57,500 nt of DNA from Glandiceps talaboti (GCF_964340395.1 NC_135561.1:13945461-14002960), one strand, 5' to 3'; shown: positions 1 to 46,120, counted from the stretch's first letter. The notes: a model not told the origin generated them from the sequence alone. Numbers and translations: made by a program.

Positions 1-530
1 GGTGTGTATCTCACACTACTGTAAACATGCTGGATTTATTTTGGTGCATGACAAAATTTGGCAATTTAGGACATGTCAGGCACATTTTAATCAGGTGGAC
101 GATGCAAAAGGGGAAAGTCGATAATACTTGTATATACCTCATCCCTTTGGCCTGCCATGTGCAGTGCTACTATTGTTGACAACTTTCACTACAGCTGAGT
201 ATAGGACTATGACAACTTGTAAGTACATTAGTAGGACTAATTTCTACGAAAAAAACCCAAACTTTTGCACACATAATCAGCTGAAGTAAATCTAGCACTA
301 CAAAGACACACGACTACCATGTCAAATGAATGTTTTAAAGTCTGTGAGTGAAACCACAATATCGGGCAAAGTCAGTTTACAAACGTAGACACCTCCACCC
401 ATCAACATTGTTGCAATGTATTACAGGTGGTTTTGTGTGCACAGACAGGCATTAGCAGCCAAGACTAGTGATTTTTGAATAAATTTTGGTAACCAAAGAA
501 TTAGGCCATATTGACATATTCATATACCGG
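1..530. other. Unassigned non-coding sequence
   Basis: No open frame, repeat or motif that I can support. It lies downstream of the aquaporin stop codon. Confidence 0.5.
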
Positions 531-534
531 AATA

Positions 535-680
535 CTTGATATTCCCGATAATTTTCTTCATTCAGCCAAGGAAAATAGAAGTGACCTAAGGGTCACCCCT
601 TGTCAATACAAGTCACTGGACAAGTAGTGACAACCCTTAGGTCATGAGCATTTTCCGGCTGAATGAAGAACAATATTGGA
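535..680. repeat. Foldback element, copy 1
   Basis: Inverted arms read TTCTTCATTCAGCCAAGGAAA on the left and, in reverse complement, TTTCCGGCTGAATGAAGAA on the right, with CCTAAGGGTCAC near the centre. A related hairpin lies at 13362-13507. The two also share downstream sequence, so this is part of a longer element interrupted by the unit at 689-1234. Confidence 0.7.
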
Positions 681-688
681 GATTATAT

Positions 689-1085
689 TATAGCATTACC
701 AATTCCAGTGAATTTTGTGACGTCATCGGTGTACATTATTACTGATAATGTACTCCGTTATTGGGCATCGCGGCCCCGGAACGAGCATAACAATACAAGC
801 TTATTTGTTCTGTTTCTTCATACGACTAGGTATTTTTTCGAAATGTATGTTGTTACTTATGATTGTCATTGCCACTGTTTAAAAATACAACGCATTCATG
901 AAACAAATTTGTGTTCACAGCTGTTCATTGAAGTGTATATGTGTGTGTACGTGTACGTACGTGTGTCGCTATGATTAGTATTCAGCTTCCGGGCCGAACA
1001 TGGCAGACGATGTTCAGCGCTGTGTATATTATACGTTGTTTTGCGTTTCTCGGTCTACAAATTCACTGGAATTGGCAAAACTATA
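689..1085. mobile_element. Miniature inverted-repeat element, copy 1
   Basis: Terminal inverted repeats of about 27 bp, TATAGCATTACCAATTCCAG on the left and the complement of CTGGAATTGGCAAAACTATA on the right, enclose a 397-bp body. A near-identical copy is at 26581-26973. Open frames inside it (98 and 103 codons) are conserved only because the copies are recent; I see no transposase motif. Confidence 0.8.
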
Positions 1086-1092
1086 AAATAAT

Positions 1093-1234
1093 AACAATAA
1101 TGTACACCCTCCCAGTCCATAATGGACTCAAGCAAACTTTGCACTCCATAATGGGCTCGGCTGTCGCCTCGCCCATTATGTCGTTCAAAGTTTGCTTTCG
1201 TCCATTATGGGCTGGGAGGGCATACATTATTGTT
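1093..1234. mobile_element. Short hairpin element joined to the preceding element, copy 1
   Basis: Ends AACAATAATG and CATTATTGTT are complementary. The inner arms (CCTCCCAGTCCATAATGGACT and its near-complement) pair over most of the length. The same pair of elements in the same order recurs at 26581-27123. Confidence 0.75.
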
Positions 1235-1239
1235 TAAAT

Positions 1240-1480
1240 AACATACTATTAGTAAATGTACCAGCACCAGTCATCAAAGAAATATCGAGCTATTAAAATA
1301 TTAGCAATTTTTAACATTTTGACTCATATTCCGAACACAGCAGAACCAGTGATATAGATATTCATTGCGGTGACATAGACATACGTTGTCATGATGTAGA
1401 ATGACCTGGGTATAAATTCCACACCTTTCTGTTCAACTTGGCTTGTGCATGGTTAGACTGTAATGACATCTTTGGCTGCA
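1240..1480. repeat. Tail of the interrupted foldback family
   Basis: The sequence ACATTTTGACTCATATTCCGA, the segment around GATGTAGAATGACCTGGGTATA, and CTTGGCTTGTGCATGG recur at about 13550-13680. There they follow the related hairpin directly, without the inserted unit. Confidence 0.6.
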
Positions 1481-2179
1481 TTTATTGGGGAAAGGGAGAT
1501 TAGACCGTACCCACAATGGCTGATATGATATGTCAGTCTAGTGCATGGTGTAATGTTCATTATACAATAGCATCCCTGTCTCTTACTTTTACAAATACAC
1601 CCACATTCAAAGTTAAACCAGCTAGACCACACTGATTAGTAATGTCAAGGGCAACATGGTAATACAAGTGTAACATCGTACAATAAAATCAGATATAACT
1701 ACATTGTTAAGTACATGCTTCTTATTTACCATGGTAAACAAACTGACACTGGCCAAAATAAAGTTACAAGGTAAGCTTGCATTACTTTGGGCTGATGATC
1801 AGCCTGACAAAGTGAAATAGGTGATCATCATCATCACAATAAATGTGTACTTTGTACAGGTCTGTATTTATAAGTTTTCATAGGTGGCAGTCTAGTAAAT
1901 ATAAATAGCACATGACCAATTCATTTAACATCCAGAACATTGTGAACTTTACATCATAGCATGAATGTTTCAAAACATGTCAACAGTTTTAGTTTATAAT
2001 CTAACATGATTTGGGTGATGAAATGTCATGCTGTTAATCAATATTTTTTGTTTTTGCCATCAGTTCTGGTTTGTACTCAGTTGAGACATGAAGTTTTGTT
2101 TCATCTACAGACCCTTTATACATACACTCACACAACTCTATATTCAGTGTGTGGCTATATACGCTACCAGCCAAACTTC
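1481..2179. other. Unassigned non-coding sequence
   Basis: AT-rich sequence between repeats. I see no gene or repeat that I can define. Confidence 0.45.
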
Positions 2180-2681
2180 AATGATTTGCTGCATCATCCA
2201 ATCATTGTTCAGACTGCTAGGTGATGGCAGGTCAAGGGTTATACTGGAATCACATGACATTACAACATCCAATCACTGTTATAAGTTTCACACTGCTACA
2301 CATGCAGGTGATGGCAGGTGAAAGGTTATACTGGTGTGACAGGACTTTGTTACAAATTCAAATCAATGTTCAAGTTCACGCTGCTGGATGGTGGCAGGTC
2401 AAAGGGGTGTATTGGGTCACATGATTTGTTACAACATCCAATCACTGTACAGTTTCACACTGCTGGATGATAGCAGGTCAAAGGGTGTACTGGGTCACAT
2501 GATTTGTTATAATATCCAATCAGTCAATTTGAAACAGCCATCTAGGCGATAACAGATGAAGGGTTATACTGGAGTTATATGACTTGTTACATCCAATCAC
2601 TGTCCAACTGCATGCTCCTGGATGATGGCAGGTCAAAGGTTATGCTGGAGTCACATGACTTGTTACATCCAGTCACAGTCC
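2180..2681. repeat. Roughly 80-bp minisatellite, distal part
   Basis: The core GATGGCAGGTCAAAGGTTAT, followed by CTGGAGTCACATGACTTGTT and ACATCCAATCACTGTTCAGT, recurs at 2223, 2310, 2390, 2468, 2548 and 2624. Spacing is 76-87 bp. The array resumes at 4490 after a transposon and ends inside the last aquaporin exon. Confidence 0.85.
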
Positions 2682-3148
2682 AATACGCCGTATTCCGGTT
2701 ATCGAAGAAGCCCCGAAAAGATAAAAGATATGATTGTTTGGCCACTAGGGGCGCTGTTTTAGAACCGGAAGTGAGGGCCAGAATTGTAGAGCATAGAGTC
2801 TATAGGCATCGTAACCACTGACTAAAGATTTTCTGTCATTCCCCGTAACTTTACGCTATAATATTGCATTATCGCCCATCAAATAGCGAAATAGCAAATT
2901 AACCTCTTGTTCTCCTAATATCTACAATTCGACCGTGAGGAAAACCCAAAAGTAGCAACATTTTGAAACGGGTAGTACACTGACATCTCACTCACGTTTT
3001 CAGTGTGACCTCGTCCATTTGCGTTACCGTTGGAGAAATTGTAGCGATTGCTTCCAGTCAAACATCGGAACGGAAAAAGGTACAAAAACAGAGGAAAGAA
3101 CCCTCAAAATCACAATATACGCTACAGTTATTGCAGCTTGTATAAAAC

Positions 3149-3371
3149 CAATCTGATTAAAATCCGATGTAGATGTCGGCTAATCGTTCATTGCTATTTT
3201 ACTTTCGTTATTGTGCCTGAATTGACCTTCGTGGTACATGTTTGATCGCCTCCTCTACCGATCAGGACAAAAACGTAAACATGTACCACGAAGGTCAATT
3301 CAGGCAAAATAACGAAGGTAAAATAGCAATGAACGATCAGCCGACATGTACATCGGATTTTAATCAGATCG
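3149..3371. mobile_element. Miniature element with 9-bp target duplication, copy 1
   Basis: Ends CAATCTGATTAAAATCCGAT and its near-complement make a 223-bp foldback. It is flanked by GTATAAAAC (3140-3148) and GTATAAGAC (3372-3380), a 9-bp target duplication with one mismatch. Confidence 0.85.
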
Positions 3372-3783
3372 GTATAAGACATGGTATGATGAGTGAACCA
3401 CGTAAACGTTACATGGAAGGCCGATTCATTGAAGGGGTGGGCGGTGTGGTACATCAATCATAATAACAATATTTATGATTCGTTGCCAACTTCAATGGGG
3501 TTTTTTATACACTGATGGTCCTGAATAAAGAATAGCAAGCTAATCAAAGTGTGATAGTAAAGATGAGTATATCAATACAAATATGTTTATGCCAACTTAT
3601 AACCAGTACATGAAATGTTTTTTTCCGGACAAAGTTTTATGATTTCACCCGTGGTGCTACACCACTGTTCTAATAAACAAGAAAGGCCTAAGTATGCGGC
3701 GACATCAGTTACAATATAAACATGTGGCTTGGTAATTGTCGACCGAACTCTCAATATTGCAATGACTGTAGCTGGAAGCTGTT

Positions 3784-4025
3784 CAATCTGATTAAAATCC
3801 GATGTAGATGTCGGCTAATCGTTCATTGCTATTTTACCTTCGTTATTTTGCCTGATATTATTTTTCTTGGTACATGTTTACATTTCTTAGCCTGATCGTA
3901 GAGGAGGCGATCAGGCAAGCTAAAAAATGTAAACATGTACCAAGAAGGTCAATTCAGGCAAAATAACGAAGGTAAAATAGCAATGAACGATCAGCCAACA
4001 TCTACATCGGATTTTAATCAGATTG
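3784..4025. mobile_element. Miniature element with 9-bp target duplication, copy 2
   Basis: The same ends and arms as the copy at 3149; 242 bp. It is flanked by perfect GAAGCTGTT duplications at 3775-3783 and 4026-4034, and it interrupts the transposon ORF. Confidence 0.9.
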
Positions 4026-4034
4026 GAAGCTGTT

Positions 4035-4389
4035 GTCAGATTTGTAATTTTCTAATCGTTCTTTTGTCAAGCAACAGACACCAGTAAGGTAAAGAAATAT
4101 GTTTATCATGTCTACATCGGGTATATTTCGAAGGTCCTCCGTCCAACTTTCAATGTTTCCGCTGTCGATTAGTTCTATCTTTTGATGCTTGACATCCACT
4201 ATTCGTCTCCTCTTCCGTTCTCTCAGAAAATTATCATTTTCTAGTGTTTCAAGACCAAGGTTGACAGCATTTCTGGCGATATCTAGTAGATTTAGAAGTA
4301 GTAATTTTCCACTCTTTTATGAATGCACGGAGTTCTTTTACGCCCATTTTGTTGACAGCTTCATACATCGCCATACTATTAGATGCCAT
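4035..4389 (-). pseudogene. N-terminal remnant of a transposon-borne SAP-like protein
   Basis: Read from the ATG at 4389, it encodes MASNSMAMYEAVNKMGVKEL, then RAFIKEW and about 15 more residues. Near 4280 the frame shifts and continues with DIARNAVNLGLETLEND. It then reaches IPDVDMINIFLYL and LTKERLENYKSDN, where a 242-bp element interrupts it. The opening helices look like a SAP-type DNA-binding motif. The later YL..T.E.L..YKS pattern recalls the N-terminal region of SWIM/YqaJ-containing proteins common in marine invertebrate genomes; that match is from memory. Beyond the insertion (below 3783) a further stretch resembling KPHVYIVTD fits the same family. The frameshift and insertion make it non-functional. 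Confidence 0.55.
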
Positions 4390-4647
4390 GACGAAAATTC
4401 TGGCCCTCACTTTGTCAGATATGGTGCGCCCTCTCGCGATACTTTCCTGCGAAACAACCGGAAGTTCGATAACCGGAATACGCCGTATTGCATGCTGCTG
4501 GGTGATGGCAGGTCAAAAGGTTATACTGGAGTCACATGACTTGTTGCAACATCCAATCACTGTTCAGTTTCACCCTGCTAGGGGATGGCAGGTCAAGGGT
4601 TACGCTGGGTCATGTGACTTGGTACAACATCCAACCATTGTTCAGTT

Positions 4648-38605
<33,958 letters not shown>

Positions 38606-39300
38606 CTTCAATGCACCACCAACGCTGACCCTTGACCCGCAAGTCTATGGGGAGTTGGCTTTTCTCAGTGACCAGTTCTTCAGTGTGATAGGTGTTCTTC
38701 CCTTCGACTCCGCCCATTCATCAAATTCAAAAGCCTTTAAGTCAACAAAAGGATTCGAGACTTTTCTATATTGTTACTGTAATATTTTATCATGTCATTG
38801 TAATTGTTAAAATATCATGGTCCAGTAACTTTCTTCTTGCTATAACCTTATCATTTAGAAAATCAATATAAGCTTATCTTGTCATCTACAAAAACGAAAA
38901 AAAAAAATATCCATAATTTTTTACCCTATGCCCAACCCTATGTTTGCTGTGAGTGTGCTTTCGCCCGGTAGTTTTGGGGTCCGTTGGTGGCCAGATTGGA
39001 CTTGCAGTTTTATTGGAAATAGTCAAACTGATCTGATGAGAAGACTATTTAATAATAGCGAAAGTAAGCGAGGTTGTCGAGAGTCTAGTCCTACCCAGTC
39101 TACAAACCCGTCGATGGAAGATCAGATGTCAAAATATCGTGATTTATCGAAGATTATCGTACGTACAGTGCAAGAGGTTCAAGGACGGCCAGGTCCTCAA
39201 CCTGTCAGCTTAAGGACTCGGGGCAAATAGTATGTACCACAGGCAAAGTATTTTCCGTAAACTTAATTGTCTGTACATGTGTATGACCATATGTACCCGT
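38606..39300. promoter_or_regulatory. Region upstream of the aquaporin start
   Basis: The aquaporin 5' UTR and promoter should lie here, to the right of 38605. I see no clear TATA box. A 100-codon plus-strand open frame at 38928-39230 (containing PSMEDQMSKYRDLSKIIVRT) has coding-like composition but no family I recognise. Confidence 0.3.
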
Positions 39301-39304
39301 GCTT

Positions 39305-39423
39305 CAAACAAACAAACAAACAAACAAACAAACCCACAAACAAACAAACAAACAAACAGGCAGGCAGGCATACAGACAGACAGACAGACAGACACATACA
39401 TACATACAGACAGACACATACAT

Positions 39424-39470
<47 letters not shown>

Positions 39471-39708
39471 TACATACATACATACATACATACATACATA
39501 CATACATACATACATACATACATACATACATACATACATACATAAAAATAAACATACACAAATATATGATTCATACATAATTGTATATACGAGCTCATAT
39601 ATCATTGACGCCTATTAGTCCATACAAATATGTACACTGAAGATCACATACCTGATTTCTCGTCATCGTCGTCGTCATCATCGTTATTATCATCATCATA
39701 ATCATCAC

Positions 39709-39744
<36 letters not shown>

Positions 39745-39745
39745 T
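39305..39745. repeat. AAAC, CAGA, CATA and CAT microsatellites
   Basis: Consecutive (AAAC)n, (AGAC)n, (ACAT)n and (CA)n runs occupy 39305-39545. A (CAT/CGT)n run occupies 39660-39745. Confidence 0.95.
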
Positions 39746-40087
39746 TAGGCCTAAAAAAATGTGTGGTTCCGATAACGCTCAATTTTAGAATAGGTGGGGT
39801 ATGTAGACTTTTTTTCCATTTCATGTCATATGTGAGTGTCTCCGTTTTTTTCCATATGGTGTCTGTGTTATTGGTTTCTTCTCATCAAATGTACAGCCAT
39901 TACAATTTGAACAGTTTTATATTGTCTTTTTAAGTTGGTCAGTTTCCACATGTGCTATTTCTCGCGAGACTGCACAAAATGTTTTTTGCGATTTTATTTT
40001 ATTTTTTTTCTAAAAACAGTTTAGGGTCGGTAGTGAAAATCTTGGTGGGGTCGGGTATCCGGAACCAAACAATAGATTTGTAAAGCC
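39746..40087. mobile_element. GGTTCCG-ended miniature element, copy 2 (reverse orientation)
   Basis: It runs TAGGCCTAAAAAAATGTGTG then GTTCCGATAAC to GTATCCGGAACCAAAC and GTAAAGCCCC. Its interior is the complement of the copies at 16107 and 44026. ATCATCAT occurs on both sides, though the left flank is itself a CAT microsatellite. Confidence 0.75.
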
Positions 40088-41812
40088 CCATCATCATAAT
40101 CAAATTCAACATTATTATATAGTAGAGGCGGTTTATTATTATAGTGACTTGTGACAATTTACAAAATGAACACATAAAGAGAAACACTTTCACTATAAGT
40201 CACTCTAAAACAAAATTTTCCAAAACATCAAATAAGCAGTACAATTGTCTAGTAAAGATATCATTTAAGTTTTATCACAACAATCCAAATATATACAAAA
40301 TAAATGACAAATTAGTTAATATATGATCTTTCTCCTCTTCTCCTGAAGGCACTTTCAATAAACTTGCTAGTATAGTGGTCGAATACTGTTATTGATAATG
40401 AACTGATCAGAGTTTAAATTTACAAAAGATTCACTCTAGCTCTTCGCTAATAAAAATCAAAACATAACATTTCTGAGATCGTTGTATAGTTTACATCTCA
40501 TGACATAGTGTTTTTCATCTTCTACTTCTCCAATAACTTAAAGTTACAATGGTTGCAAAATCGATTTGAAAGACGGTATATTTCAATTTGCAATGGCAAT
40601 CAACATGTCACATCTCATTTGGGCTGGAAAGGAACGTCGTGATAATGATAAGTGCAATACAGAGTTAGGTTTTACACCGACTTTTGAACGTGATATTAGT
40701 ATTAGTATTAGTATGCAGTTTCCTTTTCTCTAGGACCCCCCTCCCCAGTCTCTACTATAATACTATAATTTCTGAAAGTATTTCTAACTTCAGACGACCA
40801 GTTATTGCTACAAAAGTTCATAGTTGCGTGTTCTAGTAAGCCTGTTATACATACATCGTTAAAAAAAATGTTCCACAGATGCAACGGGTTTGGTATATCT
40901 GGCACAAACTAAACCTGTACCACTTACTACAGCAAGAATGGAGGCGAATCTATAAACACCAAGAAAGAAACGTAAAAAAATATCTATTCTGTATTCTAAA
41001 CTAATTATAACATTAATTCATAAGATTTATAAGAATATAGCTCTAGATCTACAAATTTAAATCTGATGCGCATGATCACGGACTGAAGATAATGCAAAGT
41101 AATGTCTGAGACATAATTGTATTAATACCACGTTGCCCCTGACAACCAAACTATGAATAAAAATATGTACACTCACGTCACCATCAGAAATATTACAAAT
41201 ATTCAATCAATGTAAGCACGGGCATGATTATATATCTGGTCCTAACGTCGATTGGCCTGTACTCAGTCAAGGACAAGAACTAAATTCGTATTAATCTTCT
41301 TGTTCAATTGTAAACCGACATCATGGTAGACTAGATTACTGGTACAATCGGATATACTGAATACCGTCCCGATTTCTCTATGTACCTCTCTCTAGATCTA
41401 TTCCACTGTTTATTTTCGTTTCTTCTTTTTGGTTCTATGAATGAGAGAGCCTCCTTCCAACGCTCACCTCACCTCACCTCACCTCCAGAACAACGTAACG
41501 TACGTTAACAAAATCGAAAACAAACCACTGTCACAATAAACGAATGGAACGGAGATATTACAATAAAGAAATCCAGCCGTATTCACTACATCATATATTA
41601 ATCAGATTGATTACTGGTAATATAAATGGCCATTTTTACTTTTACTCCATGGGTCCAAACATCATAAATAAAAAAGGATTATCACAAATTAAATTTAGAA
41701 ATTAAATATGGTATAACAATGTTTTCGATATTGTCAATATGTATATACCTGAAAGTTCTGTTCCTTTTGAAATGGAAACGAATTGCCTCCTTGGTGAAAA
41801 AACATAGTGAAT

Positions 41813-41868
<56 letters not shown>

Positions 41869-42488
41869 TGTTTTGTTTTTCTCTGATTGGCAATACTACA
41901 GGTAGCTCTGTGAACCTCTTGTGATCAGTTCCTTGTGGTAAAGGGTATATGAAAACCCCTCTCAAGGTGATACCCACTGAAAACCTGTCACCCCTTTAAC
42001 ATTTCGGTTGATTTTACATAAATCTGAAAGATGTATTTTTTTTCCAGGAAGCCCGGGAAAAAATGACTGCCACCCCACCCCCCCCACCCCCTCGCAGAAT
42101 AAAGAGAGTGGACAAAACAATGAAATATATACTGTTAGCTAAAAACTATAGAAGCGTGTCCCGGTCGTCAGTCATAGTTCCGAGTCGAGGTTTAATATTT
42201 CAGAGAACTTGAACATCCCGCCATCTTAATTGCTCACAGACTCTCTTCAATTAGTTCTCAGCATCTTACTCTGACGACTCGTCTTGAACCGTCTTGAATA
42301 TTATTTTTAGTTACCCCATCCTCATCCTGCTGTCTCAAATATCTCAAACAGCAATGTCTTCCTCGTTTGCATCCCTCTCGCTATCGACCGAAATAAAATA
42401 CCAACCCACTGAAAGATTGATAAGACCAGCTCTTTGAAAGAACAGCTCCTTTGACGAGCACCTGCTACTAACAGTATCTGTTCGTTAT
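40088..42488. other. Intergenic sequence
   Basis: AT-rich, with a (TTG)n run at 41813-41870 and a TCACC pentamer run near 41465. Short open frames show no family resemblance. Confidence 0.5.
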
Positions 42489-42649
42489 CTAAAGATGCAC
42501 AGGTAATTCCTCTTCCAAACGTTTACGTCTCTTTAGTACAACACTGTCCATCACAGGTAGAAGGAATGCTAACGTACTTCCAATGAAATAAGCGATCGCC
42601 ACCACCATAAAAGCCTGATCGTACCCACCGTAGGTGTCTCGCATCCACC
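42489..42649 (-). CDS. Monocarboxylate-transporter-like (MCT/SLC16) terminal exon
   Basis: After the acceptor GTTACAG|GG it encodes GWMRDTYGGYDQAFM (the loop before membrane segment 12), then VVAIAYFIGSTLAFLLPV (segment 12) and a basic/acidic tail, KRRKRLEEELPVHL, before TAG. MCTs have a matching [G].[LM].D.YG.Y pattern just before segment 12. The exon enters in phase 1, compatible with the end of the exon at 43757. It looks intact. It could be the end of a gene whose other exons have been lost, so expression is uncertain. Confidence 0.75.
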
Positions 42650-43756
<1,107 letters not shown>

Positions 43757-43961
43757 CTGCTATAGTCTTCATCAAAATACTTAAAGCAGTAACTGTTCCA
43801 CATCCAGCCATCGCAACACCGAGCAAGAATGACGGTTGCATGATTTTCCGTACTTCCAAGGAACCTGAAGGTCGGTCTAGCAAAAAGCTGTACGACCCCC
43901 ATCATGGCAACACTGTAAGAACTCGTACTGCTTGGTATCCGCAATCACGTGCACGCCGTAC
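43757..43961 (-). pseudogene. MCT-like internal exon with two compensating frameshifts
   Basis: The exon is bounded by CTCTACAG|GTA and GCAG|GTAAAT. It begins RRARDCG in frame 0. Continuity with the MCT pattern (SSTSSYSVAMMGVVQLFARP, then TFRFLGS) then needs a shift. A second shift returns to frame 0 for KIMQPSFLLGVAMAGCGTVT then ALSILMKTIAG. The middle matches the ARP motif of MCT membrane segment 8. Read in frame 0 throughout, a stop appears early. Either the copy is dead or two small sequence errors are present. It ends in phase 1, so it would join the terminal exon directly. The roughly 55 residues that MCTs carry between these parts are absent. Confidence 0.65.
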
Positions 43962-44025
43962 CTGTAGAGGTGTATTTTACTTGTAAGCATGCGCAGTATG
44001 GGGAATAAAAACATTTTAGACGCAA

Positions 44026-44357
44026 AGGCCCTAAAAATATAATTGTTTGGTTCCGGTTACCCTACACCAGCCCGACCGAAAACTTTTTTTTACGTTTTCG
44101 AGAAATAAAAAGTAAATTCGCAAACATTGTGAAATCTCACGAGAAATAGTGGATGTGGAAATTGACACTATAAAACTGTTCTGTACATCTGATAAGAAGA
44201 AATAAATAATACAGACCACTTGGAAAACAATTGAAACCTGAACTAGACACTCACACATTAAAAAAATATATTATAAAATAAAATAAAAAATTCTACCTAC
44301 CCCAACTATTCTAATGTTGATCGTAATCGGAACCACAGAATTTTTTTACTAGGCCTA
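44026..44357. mobile_element. GGTTCCG-ended miniature element, copy 3
   Basis: Left end AGGCCCTAAAAATATAATTG then TTTGGTTCCGGTTACC. The right end in complement is TTAGGCCTAGTAAAAAAATT then CTGTGGTTCCGATTACG. The terminal repeats are therefore about 38 bp. It lies just beyond the MCT-like exon at 43757-43961. Confidence 0.8.
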
Positions 44358-44409
44358 ACATTGAAGATTATAAAATAATATGATATGATTTGGTATTTTT
44401 TGCAGAAGA

Positions 44410-44620
44410 AATTAACATTTCGTCACGGTCACGTCACAGTGTCTACATTACGTCACGGTCACGTCACAGTATCTACATTACATCACGGTCACGTCACAGT
44501 GTCTACATTACGTCACAGTATCTACATTACGTCACGGTCACGTCACAGTGTCTACATTATGTCACAGTATCTACATTACGTCACGGTCACATCACAATAT
44601 TTACATTACATAAATGCCAT
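44410..44620. repeat. Minisatellite of CRE-like ACGTCA motifs
   Basis: Units of ACGTCACGGTCACGTCACAG then TRTCTACATT, about 30 bp, recur around seven times, some truncated. Each contains ACGTCA or GTCACGTCA, the half-site recognised by CREB/ATF factors in animals. Confidence 0.85.
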
Positions 44621-44832
44621 GTTCTATCTACCCATTGTGAATTCATGGTACGTACATGGACTGATCAAAGTTCAAAATGCGCGTTGAGAAGTTTAAGTCT
44701 TAAGTCAATGATAAATTGAGGTATTTTCCCTTGTAAACGAGTTACAAGGGTCTCTGACGTCTGCTAACAATATGAAGAATAAAGAAAAAAGCAATACATA
44801 AAAAATAACTATTGTTAAACAAATACACAAGT

Positions 44833-44833
<1 letters not shown>

Positions 44834-44897
<64 letters not shown>

Positions 44898-44910
44898 GTG
44901 TGTGTGTGTG

Positions 44911-44947
<37 letters not shown>

Positions 44948-44977
44948 CACACACATACACACACATACACACACACA

Positions 44978-45056
<79 letters not shown>
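44834..45056. repeat. TCTG, CA and TC microsatellites
   Basis: (TCTG)n with a (TG)n island, a short (CA)n run, then (TC)n. Open frames are artefacts of the period. Confidence 0.95.
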
Positions 45057-45059
<3 letters not shown>

Positions 45060-45287
45060 GTTCTGTTTTCCGATCGAGAACACGAAAAACGAAAAACGAA
45101 GCAGGCATTGGGTTTTCGTTTTTCTCGTTTATAAACGAAAAACAAATGGACGGTATATACACGGACCGAAATCATATTATTGATTATACACAGCTTATAA
45201 AGATGAAGCAAAATGCAAATTATAACATACTGACGTTTGGTGGCGCTCTGCGATCCAGACGCTGATATTGGCGTAGAAAAAAATTAT

Positions 45288-45627
45288 TCGGTTCCGGTAT
45301 AGCCGCTCGCGACCCCAACTAATTTTTTCACGCCGACACTAAACTTTTTATACGCATTCGAGAAAAAATTAATAAAATCGCGAATATTGTGAAATATCGC
45401 AAGAATTAATGGATGCGGAAACCGACATTAACTTGAAAAGTCAATATAAAAACTATAATGACTGTACATCTGGTTAGAAGAAACCAATAACACAGAGACC
45501 ATATAGAAAACAACGGAAAACGAAAATAATTGGACTAGACACTCACATATGGAAAGAAATATATAAAACAATGAAATAAAAAAGCTATCTACCCCACCTA
45601 TTCTAAAATTTAAGCGTAATCGAACAA
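45288..45627. mobile_element. GGTTCCG-ended miniature element, copy 4
   Basis: It runs GGTTCCGGTATAGCC to TAAGCGTAATCGAAC. The interior follows the other copies (AAATATCGCAAGAATTAATG; CTGTACATCTGGTTAGAAGA; GACTAGACACTCACATATGG). It lies next to the duplicate MCT-like exon. Confidence 0.75.
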
Positions 45628-45960
45628 CTAAAACAGCGCCACTAACGGCTGATTTGCGAGCCTAACGCAACACTTTAGCAATTATTATGAATTAACGGTA
45701 TTGTTCTAAAAAACGCATGAATAATGTTTTAATTGATAAAGGGTGTTATTTGTGGGTATTCAACAATGTCTTTGTTGAATAAACGTTCAATTAGAAATGT
45801 TTTCTTCAGGTTTATTTTAGTGTAACTGTGACCGCCATAACATCTCGTTTAAAATAGCTTCTTCTCAAGTTCAAGTAATTTTTCCAGAAAATTGTAGGTT
45901 TTTGTCAAATAGATTATTTTATTTTTTCTCAACCTATTAAAATCTCTATGTAAATTCGTA

Positions 45961-46120
45961 TAGTTGCTGAGATGGCACATCCAGCCGTGGTGATACCCAG
46001 CAAGACGGAATTTCGTATGATAACTGTACTCCCGATGAACCCGGGGTGAATGATGCCCATCATGGCGACGATGTGGGAACTTGTGTCGGTGGAGATGCCA
46101 CAGTCACGGGCACGTCGAAT
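45961..46120 (-). pseudogene. Decayed partial duplicate of the MCT-like exon
   Basis: After the acceptor CTTCTCCAG|ATT it reads IRRARDCGISTDTSSHIVAM, then MGIIHPGFIGS and VLLGITTAGCAISAT. It aligns with the exon at 43757 but lacks about six residues around the ARP motif. Similarity ends before any donor site. It lies 2 kb upstream of its counterpart on the same strand. Confidence 0.6.

Larger units (their letters stand above)
2682..4489 (-). mobile_element. DNA transposon inserted in the minisatellite (decayed)
   Basis: The minisatellite is broken between a unit ending CAGTCACAGTCC and one resuming GCATGCTGCTGG. The insert starts AATACGCCGTATTCCGGTTA and ends with its complement, TAACCGGAATACGCCGTATT, one central mismatch aside. 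Similarity between the arms continues inward to the shared GTGAGGGCCAGAATT, making imperfect terminal repeats of about 110-120 bp. Inside are a minus-strand ORF remnant (4035-4389) and two smaller elements (3149-3371 and 3784-4025). I cannot assign the superfamily. Confidence 0.75.

Noticed and set aside
663-1237. Two plus-strand open frames (103 and 98 codons) repeated near 26540-27011
   Set aside because: They lie inside copied miniature elements with terminal inverted repeats. Repetition explains their conservation, and no transposase or other motif is present.
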